A stretch of DNA of 64,000 bases from DATEDA01 sp963820965 (GTDB lineage Bacteria > Pseudomonadota > Gammaproteobacteria > Burkholderiales > SG8-39), in assembly GCA_963820965.1 (NCBI GenBank), contig CAWGCC010000031.1:124001-188000 (forward strand), written 5' to 3'. Below the pieces are notes generated by a model. The model saw nothing but the letters and a program-made list of their open reading frames with translations, did not search any database and was not told the origin of the DNA. Positions 1-9,888 of the stretch are shown here, piece by piece. The first letter of the stretch is position 1. Each line of letters starts with the position of its first letter. Made by a program: the position numbers and the translations under genes.

Positions 1-233
1 GTCATCGCGAGCTTCATCTCCTGCGCGAGCGCAACGAGGTGTCGGTCCGATAGGCAGCCGTACCGGTCCTGGATCTTGTGGAGCTGCTCGATGAGGAGGT
101 CGCGCCGCCGCGGCGCTGCGCCGAGGAGCGCCCGCACGTCCGCTAGGGCCTGCGGATCGACGCGCCGGCCCTTCGGCGTCGCACGGACCTTCGTTGCGCG
201 GTTCGGTGGCGTCGCTCGGGGTCGGTCGTTCAT
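1..233 (-). CDS. NuoE/FdsG-like 24-kDa subunit, N-terminal part (cut by window edge)
   Basis: The gene starts at the ATG on the minus strand (231-233) and runs off the left edge, leaving 77 codons. After about 30 basic, Pro/Arg-rich residues the protein contains LLIEQLHKIQDRYG and then HLVALAQEMKLAM. That is the helical N-terminal pattern of NuoE-like [2Fe-2S] subunits of NAD-linked formate dehydrogenases, hydrogenases and complex I. The cysteine ligands lie outside the window, so the exact complex (FdsG of a formate dehydrogenase, HoxE-like, or a NuoE-NuoF fusion) cannot be decided. It points away from the neighbouring hydrolase by about 130 bp. Confidence 0.6.
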   Translation of the reverse strand, partial: MNDRPRATPPNRATKVRATPKGRRVDPQALADVRALLGAAPRRRDLLIEQLHKIQDRYGCLSDRHLVALAQEMKLAM

Positions 234-366
234 CGCCGGGGTGCTGCGCCCTCGCCCTGCGCGCGAAACGCGCAGGTCATTGACCGGCCAAGCGTATCAC
301 GCACGCTCGCCACGGCGACATTGACGCGCGTCAAGCGCCGCGCGGCGCAGTCGCTGCAGCGCGGAA

Positions 367-1269
367 TCAGCCGCGGAGGAGGAAAGCGTTCAGTGCTTGA
401 TTGACCGCGGCCGGGGCTTCCATGTTCGCCATGTGCCCCGCGCCGGCGATCGCCGCGCGGCGCGCGCCCGGGATCTCGCGCGCCAGGGTCTCGGCCATGC
501 GCTGGAAGTCGGGCAGATCGCGGTCGCCGACGAGGACGAGCGTCGGCGCGCGGATCGCGCCGAGCCGGCCCGCCGCGGGCGGCGCCACCGCTCGCTCGGG
601 GTTCTGGTTGACGTTCTGGTTGACGAAGTGCCAGCCCGAGTAATCGTCGACCATTCGCTTCAGGCGCGTTGCGACCGCCGGGTTCTCGCGCGCCGGCGCG
701 AACAGCGGAAGCCCGAGCCACAGCGACTTCGCCTGGGCGACGTCGCGTCGCCGGCCGGCCTCGACGATCGGCGCGTACGCTGTGAGCCACTCCCGCGACC
801 ACTGCCAGCCGCCGATCACGCCATTGATCACCACCAGCGAGCGCAACCCGTCCGGATAGATGACGGCATAGTCCAGCGCAAACCGGCCGCCCATCGACAG
901 TCCCACGATATGAGCTTGCCGCGCGTCCAGCCGGTCGAGGAGGGCCGCGAGATCGTCGGCGTTCGAGTACGGCTCGCCCGGGTTCGGCGGCGCCGACTTG
1001 CCGAACCCCCGCGCGTCGTACCGAATCACCCGGAACTCGCGCGCGAGGAACTCGAACTGGTCGTCCCACATCCGGGTGTCGAGCGTGAAGGCGTGGACCA
1101 GGACCACCGGCTCACCGCTGCCGGCGACCTCGTAGTAGAGCCGCGTGCCGTTCACCTCGGCAATACCGGCGTCGCGCTTGGGCGCGATACGATCGGCACC
1201 CTCCGGCCCGGCGCATGCGGCGAGCGCGAGCGTCGAGCCGGCGGCGAGGAAGCGGCGGCGCGAAATCAT
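367..1269 (-). CDS. α/β-hydrolase with Tat-type lipoprotein leader
   Basis: The product has 300 residues. The N-terminus carries SRRRFLAAG followed by a hydrophobic stretch and LAAC, so it combines a twin-arginine motif with a lipobox; I infer export and lipid anchoring. The catalytic core shows the nucleophile elbow GLSMGG (Ser about 125), an acid in VGDRDLPD (about 250) and the base in AGAGHMANMEAP (about 277), the layout of the 3-oxoadipate enol-lactonase/haloperoxidase group. The start overlaps the stop of the upstream racemase-family gene by four bases (ATGA), so the two are probably translated together. The substrate is unknown; an exported lactonase or esterase role is a guess from the family. 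Confidence 0.85.
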   Translation of the reverse strand: MISRRRFLAAGSTLALAACAGPEGADRIAPKRDAGIAEVNGTRLYYEVAGSGEPVVLVHAFTLDTRMWDDQFEFLAREFRVIRYDARGFGKSAPPNPGEPYSNADDLAALLDRLDARQAHIVGLSMGGRFALDYAVIYPDGLRSLVVINGVIGGWQWSREWLTAYAPIVEAGRRRDVAQAKSLWLGLPLFAPARENPAVATRLKRMVDDYSGWHFVNQNVNQNPERAVAPPAAGRLGAIRAPTLVLVGDRDLPDFQRMAETLAREIPGARRAAIAGAGHMANMEAPAAVNQALNAFLLRG

Positions 1270-1946
1270 CGGGCGGGACTCGGCCGCGCTGCGGCCTCGA
1301 CCAGGCCCCGCAGCTTCGCGACTGCGGTTTCCGGGCTGGTGAGGACGGTCCCGCCGGTCGCTGCCGCCACCGCGGGCGCCGCGCGCGCCATCGAGAACTG
1401 CGCGAGCAGGATGGCGTCGTGGCCCGCCAGCGACCGCGCTGCGTCCACGATCAGCCGATCGTGCTCGGCGCCGTTGCCCGCATCGAGCGCCGTCATCGCC
1501 CCGCGCACGAATAGCGGCGTGATCTGCACGTCTGCCCCCCGCGACGCGGCCAGCGCCTCGAGCTCGCCGGTCATCGACGGAATCGTCGGTGCGAACGTCG
1601 CGACGAGCGCGAGCGTCGACCCGGCGGCGAGCGCCGCTTCGAGCATCGCCTCGTTGGGCTTGAGCACCGGGATGCGGACGCCCGAGCGCGCCGCGTCGAT
1701 CGCCGCGCCGAACGCCGAGCAGGTGTAGAGAATGCCGTCCGCGCCCAGGCCGGCGGCGTAGGTTGCGAGCGCGCCGATCCGCTCCGTCATCGGTCCCGCG
1801 AGCGTGCCGCGGTGCTCGAGGTCCCGGCTCAAGGCGTCGTCGAGCAGGTTGACGGTCTCGGCCTCGGACCAGCCGCGGGCGAATGCGGCGGCGATCGGAT
1901 CCATCGCCACCCGGACGGCGTGGATCAGCGCGATGCGGGCCGCCAC
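1266..1946 (-). CDS. Asp/Glu racemase-family protein (arylmalonate decarboxylase/hydantoin racemase-like)
   Basis: The product has 226 residues. LYTCSAFG near residue 80 holds one catalytic-type cysteine of the aspartate/glutamate racemase fold, and LKPNEAMLEAA and LTSPETAV are further family landmarks. In two-cysteine racemases a second Cys sits in the C-terminal half. Here the equivalent stretch (LLAQFSMAR) has none, which is closer to the one-cysteine arylmalonate decarboxylase or isomerase-like members. It lies 3 bp downstream of sucD and overlaps the hydrolase gene by 4 bp, so it is likely part of the sucCD transcript. Substrate not predictable. Confidence 0.75.
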   Translation of the reverse strand: MAARIALIHAVRVAMDPIAAAFARGWSEAETVNLLDDALSRDLEHRGTLAGPMTERIGALATYAAGLGADGILYTCSAFGAAIDAARSGVRIPVLKPNEAMLEAALAAGSTLALVATFAPTIPSMTGELEALAASRGADVQITPLFVRGAMTALDAGNGAEHDRLIVDAARSLAGHDAILLAQFSMARAAPAVAAATGGTVLTSPETAVAKLRGLVEAAARPSPAR

Positions 1947-1949
1947 CGA

Positions 1950-2837
1950 TCAGGACTTCAGGACGGACTTGAGGAGCTTGCCCATCTCGGCCGGGTTACG
2001 CGTCACCTTGATCCCGCACTCCTCCATCACCGCGAGCTTCTCCTGCGCGGTGCCCTTGCCGCCCGAGATGATCGCGCCCGCATGTCCCATCCGCTTCCCC
2101 GGCGGGGCAGTCACGCCGGCGATGAAGCCGACGACGGGCTTCTTCATGTTGGCTTTCACCCAGCGCGCAGCGGTCTCCTCGTCGGACCCGCCGATCTCGC
2201 CGATCATGATCACCGCATCGGTCTCGGGGTCGTCGTTGAAGAGTTGCAGCACGTCCAGGTGCTTCATCCCGTTCACCGGGTCGCCGCCGGTCCCGACCGC
2301 GCTCGACTGCCCCAGCCCCACCGCGCTGAGCTGCCACACCGCTTCGTAGGTGAGCGTGCCCGAGCGCGACACGACGCCGATGCGGCCCTTCTTGTGGATG
2401 TGGCCCGGCATGATGCCGATCTTGATCTCGTCCGGAGTGATGACGCCGGGGCAGTTCGGCCCGACGAGCAGCGTTTTCTTGCCGGCCTTGCGCATCCGGT
2501 CGCGGACCTCGATCATGTCGCGCACCGGGATGCCCTCGGTGATGCAGATGACGAGGTCGAGGTCGGCGTCCACCGCCTCCCAGATCGCCGCGGCCGCGCC
2601 CGGCGGCGGCACGTAGATCACCGACGCGTTCGCGCCGGTCTTCGCCTTCGCATCCGCGACGCTCGCGAAGATCGGGATCCCCTCGAAGCTGTCGCCCGCC
2701 TTCTTCGGGTTCACGCCGGCGACGAAGCAGTTCTTCCCGTTCGCGTAGTCGCGGCTCATCCGGGTGTGGAACTGGCCGGTCTTCCCGGTGATGCCCTGGG
2801 TGACGACCCTGGTGTTGCGATTGATGAGGATAGACAT
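1950..2837 (-). CDS. sucD: Succinyl-CoA synthetase, α subunit
   Basis: The product has 295 residues, the usual SucD length. It joins SucC to convert succinyl-CoA, phosphate and NDP to succinate, CoA and NTP in the TCA cycle, in the cytosol. The N-terminal CoA-binding Rossmann domain begins ILINRNTRVVTQGITGKTG, and GHAGAIISGGKG near residue 246 carries the phosphorylated histidine. The sequence is complete. It is 19 bp downstream of sucC, in the conserved sucC-sucD order. Confidence 0.97.
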   Translation of the reverse strand: MSILINRNTRVVTQGITGKTGQFHTRMSRDYANGKNCFVAGVNPKKAGDSFEGIPIFASVADAKAKTGANASVIYVPPPGAAAAIWEAVDADLDLVICITEGIPVRDMIEVRDRMRKAGKKTLLVGPNCPGVITPDEIKIGIMPGHIHKKGRIGVVSRSGTLTYEAVWQLSAVGLGQSSAVGTGGDPVNGMKHLDVLQLFNDDPETDAVIMIGEIGGSDEETAARWVKANMKKPVVGFIAGVTAPPGKRMGHAGAIISGGKGTAQEKLAVMEECGIKVTRNPAEMGKLLKSVLKS

Positions 2838-2856
2838 CGCCCGCCCCCGTTCCGCG

Positions 2857-4019
<1,163 letters not shown>

Positions 4020-4023
<4 letters not shown>

Positions 4024-4589
4024 GCCGTCTCTCCCGAGCGAACGCCCGCGCGCCGGTGCCAGCGCGGATAGTACCGCCGCACCGTTTCGCCGCGCGTGTC
4101 GAGCGAGTGGCAGCGGTCGAGCTGGAACGGCATCGAGCCGTCGTCGTCGTTGTCCACCCGTTCGCCCGCCATCGCCTGGATCGCCGCGGTCGGGAACTGC
4201 GCGAGGATTTCGTTCAGATGCGTGCAGCCGGCGACGCCCGCGAAGCGTTCCTGCACGCCCTTCCGGAACCCGCGCCCGAGGTTGAGGCCGACGAGCCGCC
4301 GCGCGTATTCCGGCGTGATCGTGGCGCACGAGCCAGGATACGGCATCGCCTCGGTCAGGACGAACCCGTCGACCACCGCCAGCCGCCGGTCGACGGTGAG
4401 CCGGATCCACATGTCGTGCACCGGCGTGCCGGCCGCGCGGACGCCGCTCGACAGCTTGTAGTCGAACGGCTTGATGTCGGTGAGATGGGCTTCGAGGTCC
4501 CAGAGACCATCGGCACGCTTGTAGGCCTCGAATCGAAGCCGGCGGGTGTGCGCGAGCGCGCGAGCGACTGACGGCGAGGGCAGCGGCAT
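4020..4589 (-). CDS. DUF2889-family protein
   Basis: The product has 189 residues and matches the pattern of DUF2889 proteins: LRFEAYKRADGLWDLEAHL near the start, GTPVHDMWIRLTVD in the middle, and CTHLNEIL in the C-terminal half. No biochemical role is established for the family that I can name. It is the first gene of a likely operon with sucC, sucD, the racemase-family gene and the hydrolase, because the junctions are 4-bp overlaps or very short gaps. It is divergent from glpK. No signal peptide or membrane segment is visible. Confidence 0.8.
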
Positions 4590-4702
4590 GGGAACGGGTG
4601 ATGTTGCGGTGCGGCGATTCTAGCGCAGAACCACAGGCCCAGAACGCGCTCGGTTGGGCTGCACCGGCCTACGGCTGTCATTCCGCATTCATAATCCCCG
4701 CC

Positions 4703-6193
4703 ATGCCGTTCGTCCTTGCCCTCGATCAAGGCACCACGAGCTCGCGCGCGATCGTGTTCGACGAATCCGGCGCGGTGCGCGCGATGGCGCAGGCCGAGTT
4801 CCGGCAGATCTTCCCGCAACCGGGCTGGGTGGAACACGACCCGGAGGAGATCTGGCGCACGCAGCTCGACGTCGCGCGGGAGGCAATCGCCAACGCGCGC
4901 CTTGCGGCGCGCGATTTCGCCGCGATCGGCATCACCAATCAACGCGAGACGACGGTGGTCTGGGATCGCCGCACGGGCGCGCCGCTTGCGAACGCGATCG
5001 TGTGGCAGGACCGCCGGACCGCGGACGAGTGCGCGCGCCTGAAGCGCGAAGGGCATGCGGCGCGGGTGGCCGCGAAGACCGGGCTCGTGCTCGACCCGTA
5101 CTTCTCCGGGACCAAGCTCGCCTGGCTGCTGGATCACGTCGACGGCGCGCGCGAGCGCGCGGAGCGCGGCGAGCTCGCGTTCGGAACGATCGACACCTGG
5201 CTCCTGTGGAAGCTCTCCGGCGGGCGGCTGCACGTCACCGATCCAACGAACGCCTCGCGCACCCTGCTCTACGACATCGGCGCCGGGGTCTGGGACGACG
5301 AGCTCCTCGCCCTCTTCCGCGTGCCGCGCGCGATGCTGCCCGAGGTGCGGCCCTCGAGCGGCGTGATCGGCACGGTCGAGCCGCGCTTCCTCGACGCCGC
5401 GCTTCCGATCGCCGGGATCGCCGGCGACCAGCAGGCTGCGCTCTTCGGCCAGGCGTGTCATGCGCCCGGGATGGCGAAGAACACCTACGGCACCGGTTGC
5501 TTCATGCTCCTCCACACCGGCATGAGCCGGATCGCCTCGCAGCACGGCCTGCTCGCCACGCGCGCGGCATCCGTGACCGGCGCGGCCGAGTTCGCGCTCG
5601 AGGGCAGCGTGTTCATCGCCGGCGCGGTCGTGCAGTGGCTCCGCGACGGCCTGGGGCTGATCCGCTCGTCGCGCGAGGTCGAGGCGCTCGCGGCGAGCGT
5701 CCCCGATTCCGGCGGCGTCTACCTCGTGCCGGCGTTCGCCGGGCTCGGCGCGCCGCACTGGGACCCGTACGCGCGCGGCGCCGCGCTCGGGCTGACGCGG
5801 GGGACGACCGCGGCGCACTTCGCCCGCGCGGCGCTCGAGTCGATCGCGTTCCAGTCGGCGGAGGTCCTGGCCGCCATGCTGCGCGACGCGCACCTCGCGC
5901 TCGCCGAGCTGCGCGTCGACGGCGGCGCAACGGCGAACGACCTGCTGATGCAGTTCCAGGCGGATCTGCTCGGCGTCCCGGTCGTGCGCCCGCGCGTCGC
6001 CGAGACGACCGCGCTCGGCGCGGCCTATCTCGCCGGGCTGGCGACCGGCGTATGGCGGACGAGCGCGGAGATCGCAGCTCAATGGCAGCGCGAGCGCGAG
6101 TTCGCGCCGCGGATGTCGCGCGACGAGGCGCAGGCACGCCTCGCTCGCTGGCTGCGCGCGGTGGAACGAGCGAAGGACTGGGCCCGCGAGTAG
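4703..6193 (+). CDS. glpK: Glycerol kinase
   Basis: The product has 496 residues. It phosphorylates glycerol to sn-glycerol-3-phosphate with ATP, in the cytosol. The N-terminal phosphate loop is LALDQGTTSSRAIVFDE, and the FGGY-fold landmarks DPYFSGTKLAWLLD, AGIAGDQQAALFGQACHAPG and LRVDGGATANDLLMQFQADL are all present. An upstream in-frame methionine exists at 4598, but the family start is MPFVLALDQGT at 4703. No glpF or glpD lies next to it, so it stands alone, divergent from the DUF2889–sucCD operon. Confidence 0.96.
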   Translation: MPFVLALDQGTTSSRAIVFDESGAVRAMAQAEFRQIFPQPGWVEHDPEEIWRTQLDVAREAIANARLAARDFAAIGITNQRETTVVWDRRTGAPLANAIVWQDRRTADECARLKREGHAARVAAKTGLVLDPYFSGTKLAWLLDHVDGARERAERGELAFGTIDTWLLWKLSGGRLHVTDPTNASRTLLYDIGAGVWDDELLALFRVPRAMLPEVRPSSGVIGTVEPRFLDAALPIAGIAGDQQAALFGQACHAPGMAKNTYGTGCFMLLHTGMSRIASQHGLLATRAASVTGAAEFALEGSVFIAGAVVQWLRDGLGLIRSSREVEALAASVPDSGGVYLVPAFAGLGAPHWDPYARGAALGLTRGTTAAHFARAALESIAFQSAEVLAAMLRDAHLALAELRVDGGATANDLLMQFQADLLGVPVVRPRVAETTALGAAYLAGLATGVWRTSAEIAAQWQREREFAPRMSRDEAQARLARWLRAVERAKDWARE

Positions 6194-6467
6194 CGCACGC
6201 CTCGGGCCGCGAACGGGTGAAGGTGGACAGGGGCGCCGCGAGTGTCTGGACGCGCTCGAGGGGCGCCCGCGAACACCGACACCGACGGCGGCACGAAGAC
6301 CGCCGATCTCGGCAGGGCGATTACCGAGGTGCTCCGGGAAGAGGCTCGCCACCGCTGCGGCGGTTGGCATAAGATTCGACTCGAGAGGCGGTGCGCAATC
6401 CGCCTGCAGGACACCCATCGCTCGGTCCCGCTCGGGGCGCGGGCAGGCATAGCTCGAAGGAGGATAC

Positions 6468-8522
6468 ATGGCGAAGTTCAGCACGGAGGCCCTTCGCACC
6501 GTCGCGCTCGTCGGTCACGGCGCGTCGGGCAAGACCACACTAACCGAGGCGCTGCTCAAGACCGCGGGGATGATCCAGGCCGTCGGCAGCGTCGAGCGCG
6601 GCTCGACCGTGTGCGACTTCGATCCGATCGAGAAGCAGTACCTCCACAGCCTGCGATCGGCAATCGTGCACCTCGACTATGCGAACACCCGCACCCATCT
6701 CATCGACACGCCCGGTTACCCGGATTTCATCGGCCAGGCGATCGGCGCGCTCGATGCGGTCGAGACCGCCGCGGTGGTGATCAACGCCCAGACCGGCGTC
6801 GAGATGATCGCGAGCCGGATGATGAACTGGGCGGCCAAGCGCAAGCTGTGCCGCGTCCTGATCGTGAACAAGATCGATGCCGAGAACGTCAACCTGCCGC
6901 AGGTGCTCGCGAGCCTGCAGGAAGCGTTCGGCAAGGAGTGCCTGCCGATCAACCTGCCCGCCGACGGCGGCAGGCGTGTCGTCGACTGCTTCTTCAACCC
7001 GGCCGGCGAATCGGATTTCTCCTCGGTCGAGCAGGCGCATCGCGCCCTCGTCGACCAGGTGGTCGAGGTGGACGAGGAGCTGATGGCGGTCTACCTCGAG
7101 AAGGGCGAGGTCGCGCCCGAGGAGCTGCACGCGCCCTTCGAGAAGGCGCTGCGCGAAGGCCATCTCGTCCCCGTGTGCTTCGTCTCGGCGCGGAACGGCG
7201 CCGGCGTTAAGGAGCTGCTCGACGTGTTCGTCAGGCTGCTGCCGAACTCGACCGAGGGCAACCCGCCGCTCTTCTACCGGGGCGAGGGCGAGAAGGCCGA
7301 GGAGTTCCGGTCGGTGCCGGATCCGAAAAGGCACGTGCTCGCGCACGTGTTCAAGGTCGTCAACGATCCCTACGTCGGCAAGCTCGGCGTCTTCCGCGTC
7401 CACCAGGGCACGGTCACCAAGGACACCCAGCTCTACATCGGCGAGGAGCGGAAGCCCTTCAAGGTCGGGCACCTGTTCGTGCTGCGGGGCAAGGATCACG
7501 TCGAGACGTCCGAAGCGGTGCCCGGCGACATCGCGGCGGTGGCGAAGGTGGACGAGATCGAGTTCGACTGCGTGCTGCACGACTCGCACGACGAGGACCA
7601 GATCCGCATGCGGCCGCTCGAGTTCCCGACGCCGATGTACGGGCTCGCGATCGAGCCGAAGAAGCGCGGCGACGAGCAGCGGATCTCGGACGCGATCCAC
7701 AAGATCACCGCGGAGGACCCGACCTTCCACATGGACCACGACGCGACCACTCACGAGACGGTGATCCGCGGCCTCGGCGATCTGCACGTGCGCTCGGTGC
7801 TCGAGCGGATGGCGACGCAGTTCAAGGTCGAGGTCAATACCCGACCGCCGCGCATCCCGTTTCGCGAGACGATCACCGCGAAGGCCGACGGTCACGCGCG
7901 CCACAAGAAGCAGACCGGCGGCGCCGGCCAGTTCGGCGAGGTGTATCTGCGCGTCGAGCCGCTCGCGCGCGGCGAGGGCTTCGACTTCGTCGACGCGGTG
8001 AAGGGCGGCGTGATCCCGAACCAGTTCATCCCGGCGGTGGAGAAAGGCGTGCAGCAGGTGCTCGCCTCGGGCGCGGTCGCGGGCTATCCGATGCAGGACC
8101 TCCGCGTGGTCGTCTACGACGGCAAGCACCACGCGGTCGACTCGAAGGAGGTCGCGTTCGTCTCCGCCGGCCGCAAGGCGTTCCTCGACGCGCTCGAGAA
8201 GGCGCGGCCGATCGTGCTCGAGCCGATCGTCAACGTCGAGATCATCTGCCCCGAGGGCAACATGGGCGACATCACCGGCGACATCTCCGGCAAGCGCGGG
8301 CAGATCACCGGCACGAACTCGCTGTCGCCCGGCGTGGTGACCGTGAGCGGGCTCGTGCCGCTCTCGGAGCTGAACGGCTACGCGAACCGCCTGAAGTCGG
8401 TCACCGGCGGTCAAGGCTCCTACTCTATGGAGCTCTCCCACTACGAGCCGGTCCCGCCGAACGTGCAGGCGCAGCTCGCGAACGAGTACCGCGCCTCGCG
8501 CGGGCAGCAGGAAGAGGAGTAG
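6468..8522 (+). CDS. EF-G paralogue (EF-G2-like translational GTPase)
   Basis: The product has 684 residues with all five EF-G domains. The P-loop is GHGASGKTT (17-25), G3 is DTPGY (80-84) and G4 is NKID near 138. The C-terminal domains include the domain IV stretch AVEKGVQQVL and the ending GQGSYSMELSHYEPVP. The switch II histidine that activates water in EF-G/EF-Tu (DTPGH) is tyrosine here, as in the EF-G2-like subgroup. It is therefore probably not the main elongation factor, which normally sits in the rpsL-rpsG-fusA-tufA operon. A strong ribosome binding site, AAGGAGGATAC, precedes the ATG. It is not in an operon. Confidence 0.88.
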   Translation: MAKFSTEALRTVALVGHGASGKTTLTEALLKTAGMIQAVGSVERGSTVCDFDPIEKQYLHSLRSAIVHLDYANTRTHLIDTPGYPDFIGQAIGALDAVETAAVVINAQTGVEMIASRMMNWAAKRKLCRVLIVNKIDAENVNLPQVLASLQEAFGKECLPINLPADGGRRVVDCFFNPAGESDFSSVEQAHRALVDQVVEVDEELMAVYLEKGEVAPEELHAPFEKALREGHLVPVCFVSARNGAGVKELLDVFVRLLPNSTEGNPPLFYRGEGEKAEEFRSVPDPKRHVLAHVFKVVNDPYVGKLGVFRVHQGTVTKDTQLYIGEERKPFKVGHLFVLRGKDHVETSEAVPGDIAAVAKVDEIEFDCVLHDSHDEDQIRMRPLEFPTPMYGLAIEPKKRGDEQRISDAIHKITAEDPTFHMDHDATTHETVIRGLGDLHVRSVLERMATQFKVEVNTRPPRIPFRETITAKADGHARHKKQTGGAGQFGEVYLRVEPLARGEGFDFVDAVKGGVIPNQFIPAVEKGVQQVLASGAVAGYPMQDLRVVVYDGKHHAVDSKEVAFVSAGRKAFLDALEKARPIVLEPIVNVEIICPEGNMGDITGDISGKRGQITGTNSLSPGVVTVSGLVPLSELNGYANRLKSVTGGQGSYSMELSHYEPVPPNVQAQLANEYRASRGQQEEE

Positions 8523-8531
8523 GGCCGACCG

Positions 8532-8792
8532 TCACACCGTATCGGTCGCGCGCTTCCGCCGCCGCGCCGCCTTCTCCGGGCTCGGCGGGTGGTACCACTG
8601 CCGGTGCGGCGAGAACACCTTGCACGCCAGGCATTGGGTCATTGTCCACAGCTTGCTGCACCCGGGACAGAGCCCGCGCGTCCAGAAGGTGTTCCAGACC
8701 GTGCCGCACTTCGGCTCGCACGCCCAGCGGTCCTCGGACGCCGGCCGCCAGCGGCACTTCGGGCAGTAGATCTCGAGGTCGTCTCGGGCCAT
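8532..8792 (-). CDS. Small cysteine-rich zinc-ribbon protein
   Basis: The product has 86 residues with four Cys pairs: CPKC near 10, CEPKCG, CPGC and CLAC, followed by HRQWYH and a basic tail (KAARRRKRAT). The spacing suggests two treble-clef or zinc-ribbon folds binding two metal ions. I do not recognise a characterised homologue. It is convergent with the EF-G gene, with 9 bp between the stops, and is followed upstream on the same strand by a secreted-protein gene. Coding is supported by the strongly ordered cysteine pattern. Confidence 0.7.
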   Translation of the reverse strand: MARDDLEIYCPKCRWRPASEDRWACEPKCGTVWNTFWTRGLCPGCSKLWTMTQCLACKVFSPHRQWYHPPSPEKAARRRKRATDTV

Positions 8793-8813
8793 CGCGGAAC
8801 CATTAACGCGGAG

Positions 8814-9266
8814 TCACCGCTCCGCGATGACAACGGCCTCGGCCAGGAGTTCGCCCTGCGGGCCGGCGAAGCAGACGAGGGTCATCGTCTCCCGGGGGCC
8901 CTTCCAGATCCGGTCGGCGCGCGGGCTGCGCTCCTCGGCTGACCTCCGGATCTCGCCTGGCGCGCCGAAACCCGCCCGCAATCGCGACTCGACCACCTTG
9001 CACTTCGGATAGCCCGGTCGGGACCCGCCCGGTCGCTCGAAGCTTACCCGCACGCTGCGCGGTTTCCTGGTGCCCGGGATCTGCACGCCGTAGACGTGGT
9101 CGCGGCTGTCCTGGTCGGCGACATGGATGTAGTCGCCGGCGAACTTCGAGTTGGGGAACCTGGCCCTGAGGTTGGCCGCCGTCGCGTCCAGGCCGATGCC
9201 GGCGTACGCAAACGGCTCGGCCGCGAGCGCCGGCGCCGCCGCAAGCATGATGAGCCACCGGACCAT
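8814..9266 (-). CDS. Hypothetical secreted protein
   Basis: The product has 150 residues with a short, clear signal peptide (MVRWLIMLAAAPALAAEP; cleavage expected after ALA). The mature part contains YAGIGLDATAANLRARFPNS, resembling small periplasmic proteins whose opening 'G(I/L)…' segment predicts a compact α/β fold, and two cysteines (one in YPKCKVV, one in LVCFAG) that could form a disulfide. No function recognised. It ends 21 bp upstream of the start of the zinc-ribbon gene on the same strand, so they may be cotranscribed. Confidence 0.6.
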   Translation of the reverse strand: MVRWLIMLAAAPALAAEPFAYAGIGLDATAANLRARFPNSKFAGDYIHVADQDSRDHVYGVQIPGTRKPRSVRVSFERPGGSRPGYPKCKVVESRLRAGFGAPGEIRRSAEERSPRADRIWKGPRETMTLVCFAGPQGELLAEAVVIAER

Positions 9267-9315
9267 GACCGCAGTGTCGCGCTTCTGTGCCGTGCCGGAC
9301 GAATACTAGCGCGAG

Positions 9316-9886
9316 CTAGCGCAGGCGCGCGAGGTAATGGGCCAGCGCCCGGATGTCGGCGTCCGACACGCCGTAGAGCGCCGCCGCCATGATCGTGTCG
9401 CCGCCGGTACGACGGTTGTCGCGGTACGCGAGCATCGACTCGGTGAGATAGTCCTCGCGCTGACCGGCGAGGCGCGGGATCTGCGCGCCGCCACGGAAGT
9501 CCGGCAGATGGCAGGAGCCGCAGTGCAGCTTCTTTGCTAGGGCGACGGCCTGCTTGACCTGCGCCGCGTCCGCGGGGCCGTCCGCGACCGGGCGCGCCGG
9601 CTGCGCGGCGTAGTGGTCGGCAAGGCGGACTGATCTCCTTGTCGGTCAGGCCGTTCACCGCCGCCTGCATCGGAGGCGACACGCGCAGCCCCTCGCGGAA
9701 CAGGACGAGCTGCGTCTCGAGAAACACCTTCGGCTGGCCCGCGATCGACGGAATGCCCAGCGTCTGCGAGTTCCCGCCGGCGCCGTGGCACGCGTCGCAG
9801 AGCGCGACCCGATCCTGTGCGGCTGCCACAGATACGAGAAGGGCGGTGGCGAGCGCCCACCGCCCCGCGCGGAGCTTTGCCGCCAC
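9316..9886 (-). pseudogene. Cytochrome c4-like dihaem protein, frameshifted
   Basis: A GTG at 9884-9886, three bases after the stop of the upstream dehydrogenase, opens a signal peptide (ALATALLVSVAAAQ) and a mature part with the first haem site CDACHG. At about 9625-9632 the frame shifts by one extra base. In the new frame the protein continues LADHYAAQPARPVAD, has a second haem site CGSCH, and ends LAHYLARLR. Read across the shift it is a normal periplasmic two-haem cytochrome c. The adjacent gene encodes a sugar/sorbosone-type dehydrogenase, so this is the expected electron acceptor. Whether the shift is real or a sequence error is unresolved. Confidence 0.82.
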
Positions 9887-9888
9887 GC

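Noticed and set aside
397..1728. 443-codon plus-strand open frame opposite the hydrolase and racemase genes
   Set aside because: Arg/Ala-rich antisense frame caused by high G+C; the minus-strand genes have clear motifs.
6540..8441. 633-codon minus-strand frame opposite the EF-G gene
   Set aside because: Mirror frame of a conserved gene, His/Arg-rich composition, no family features.
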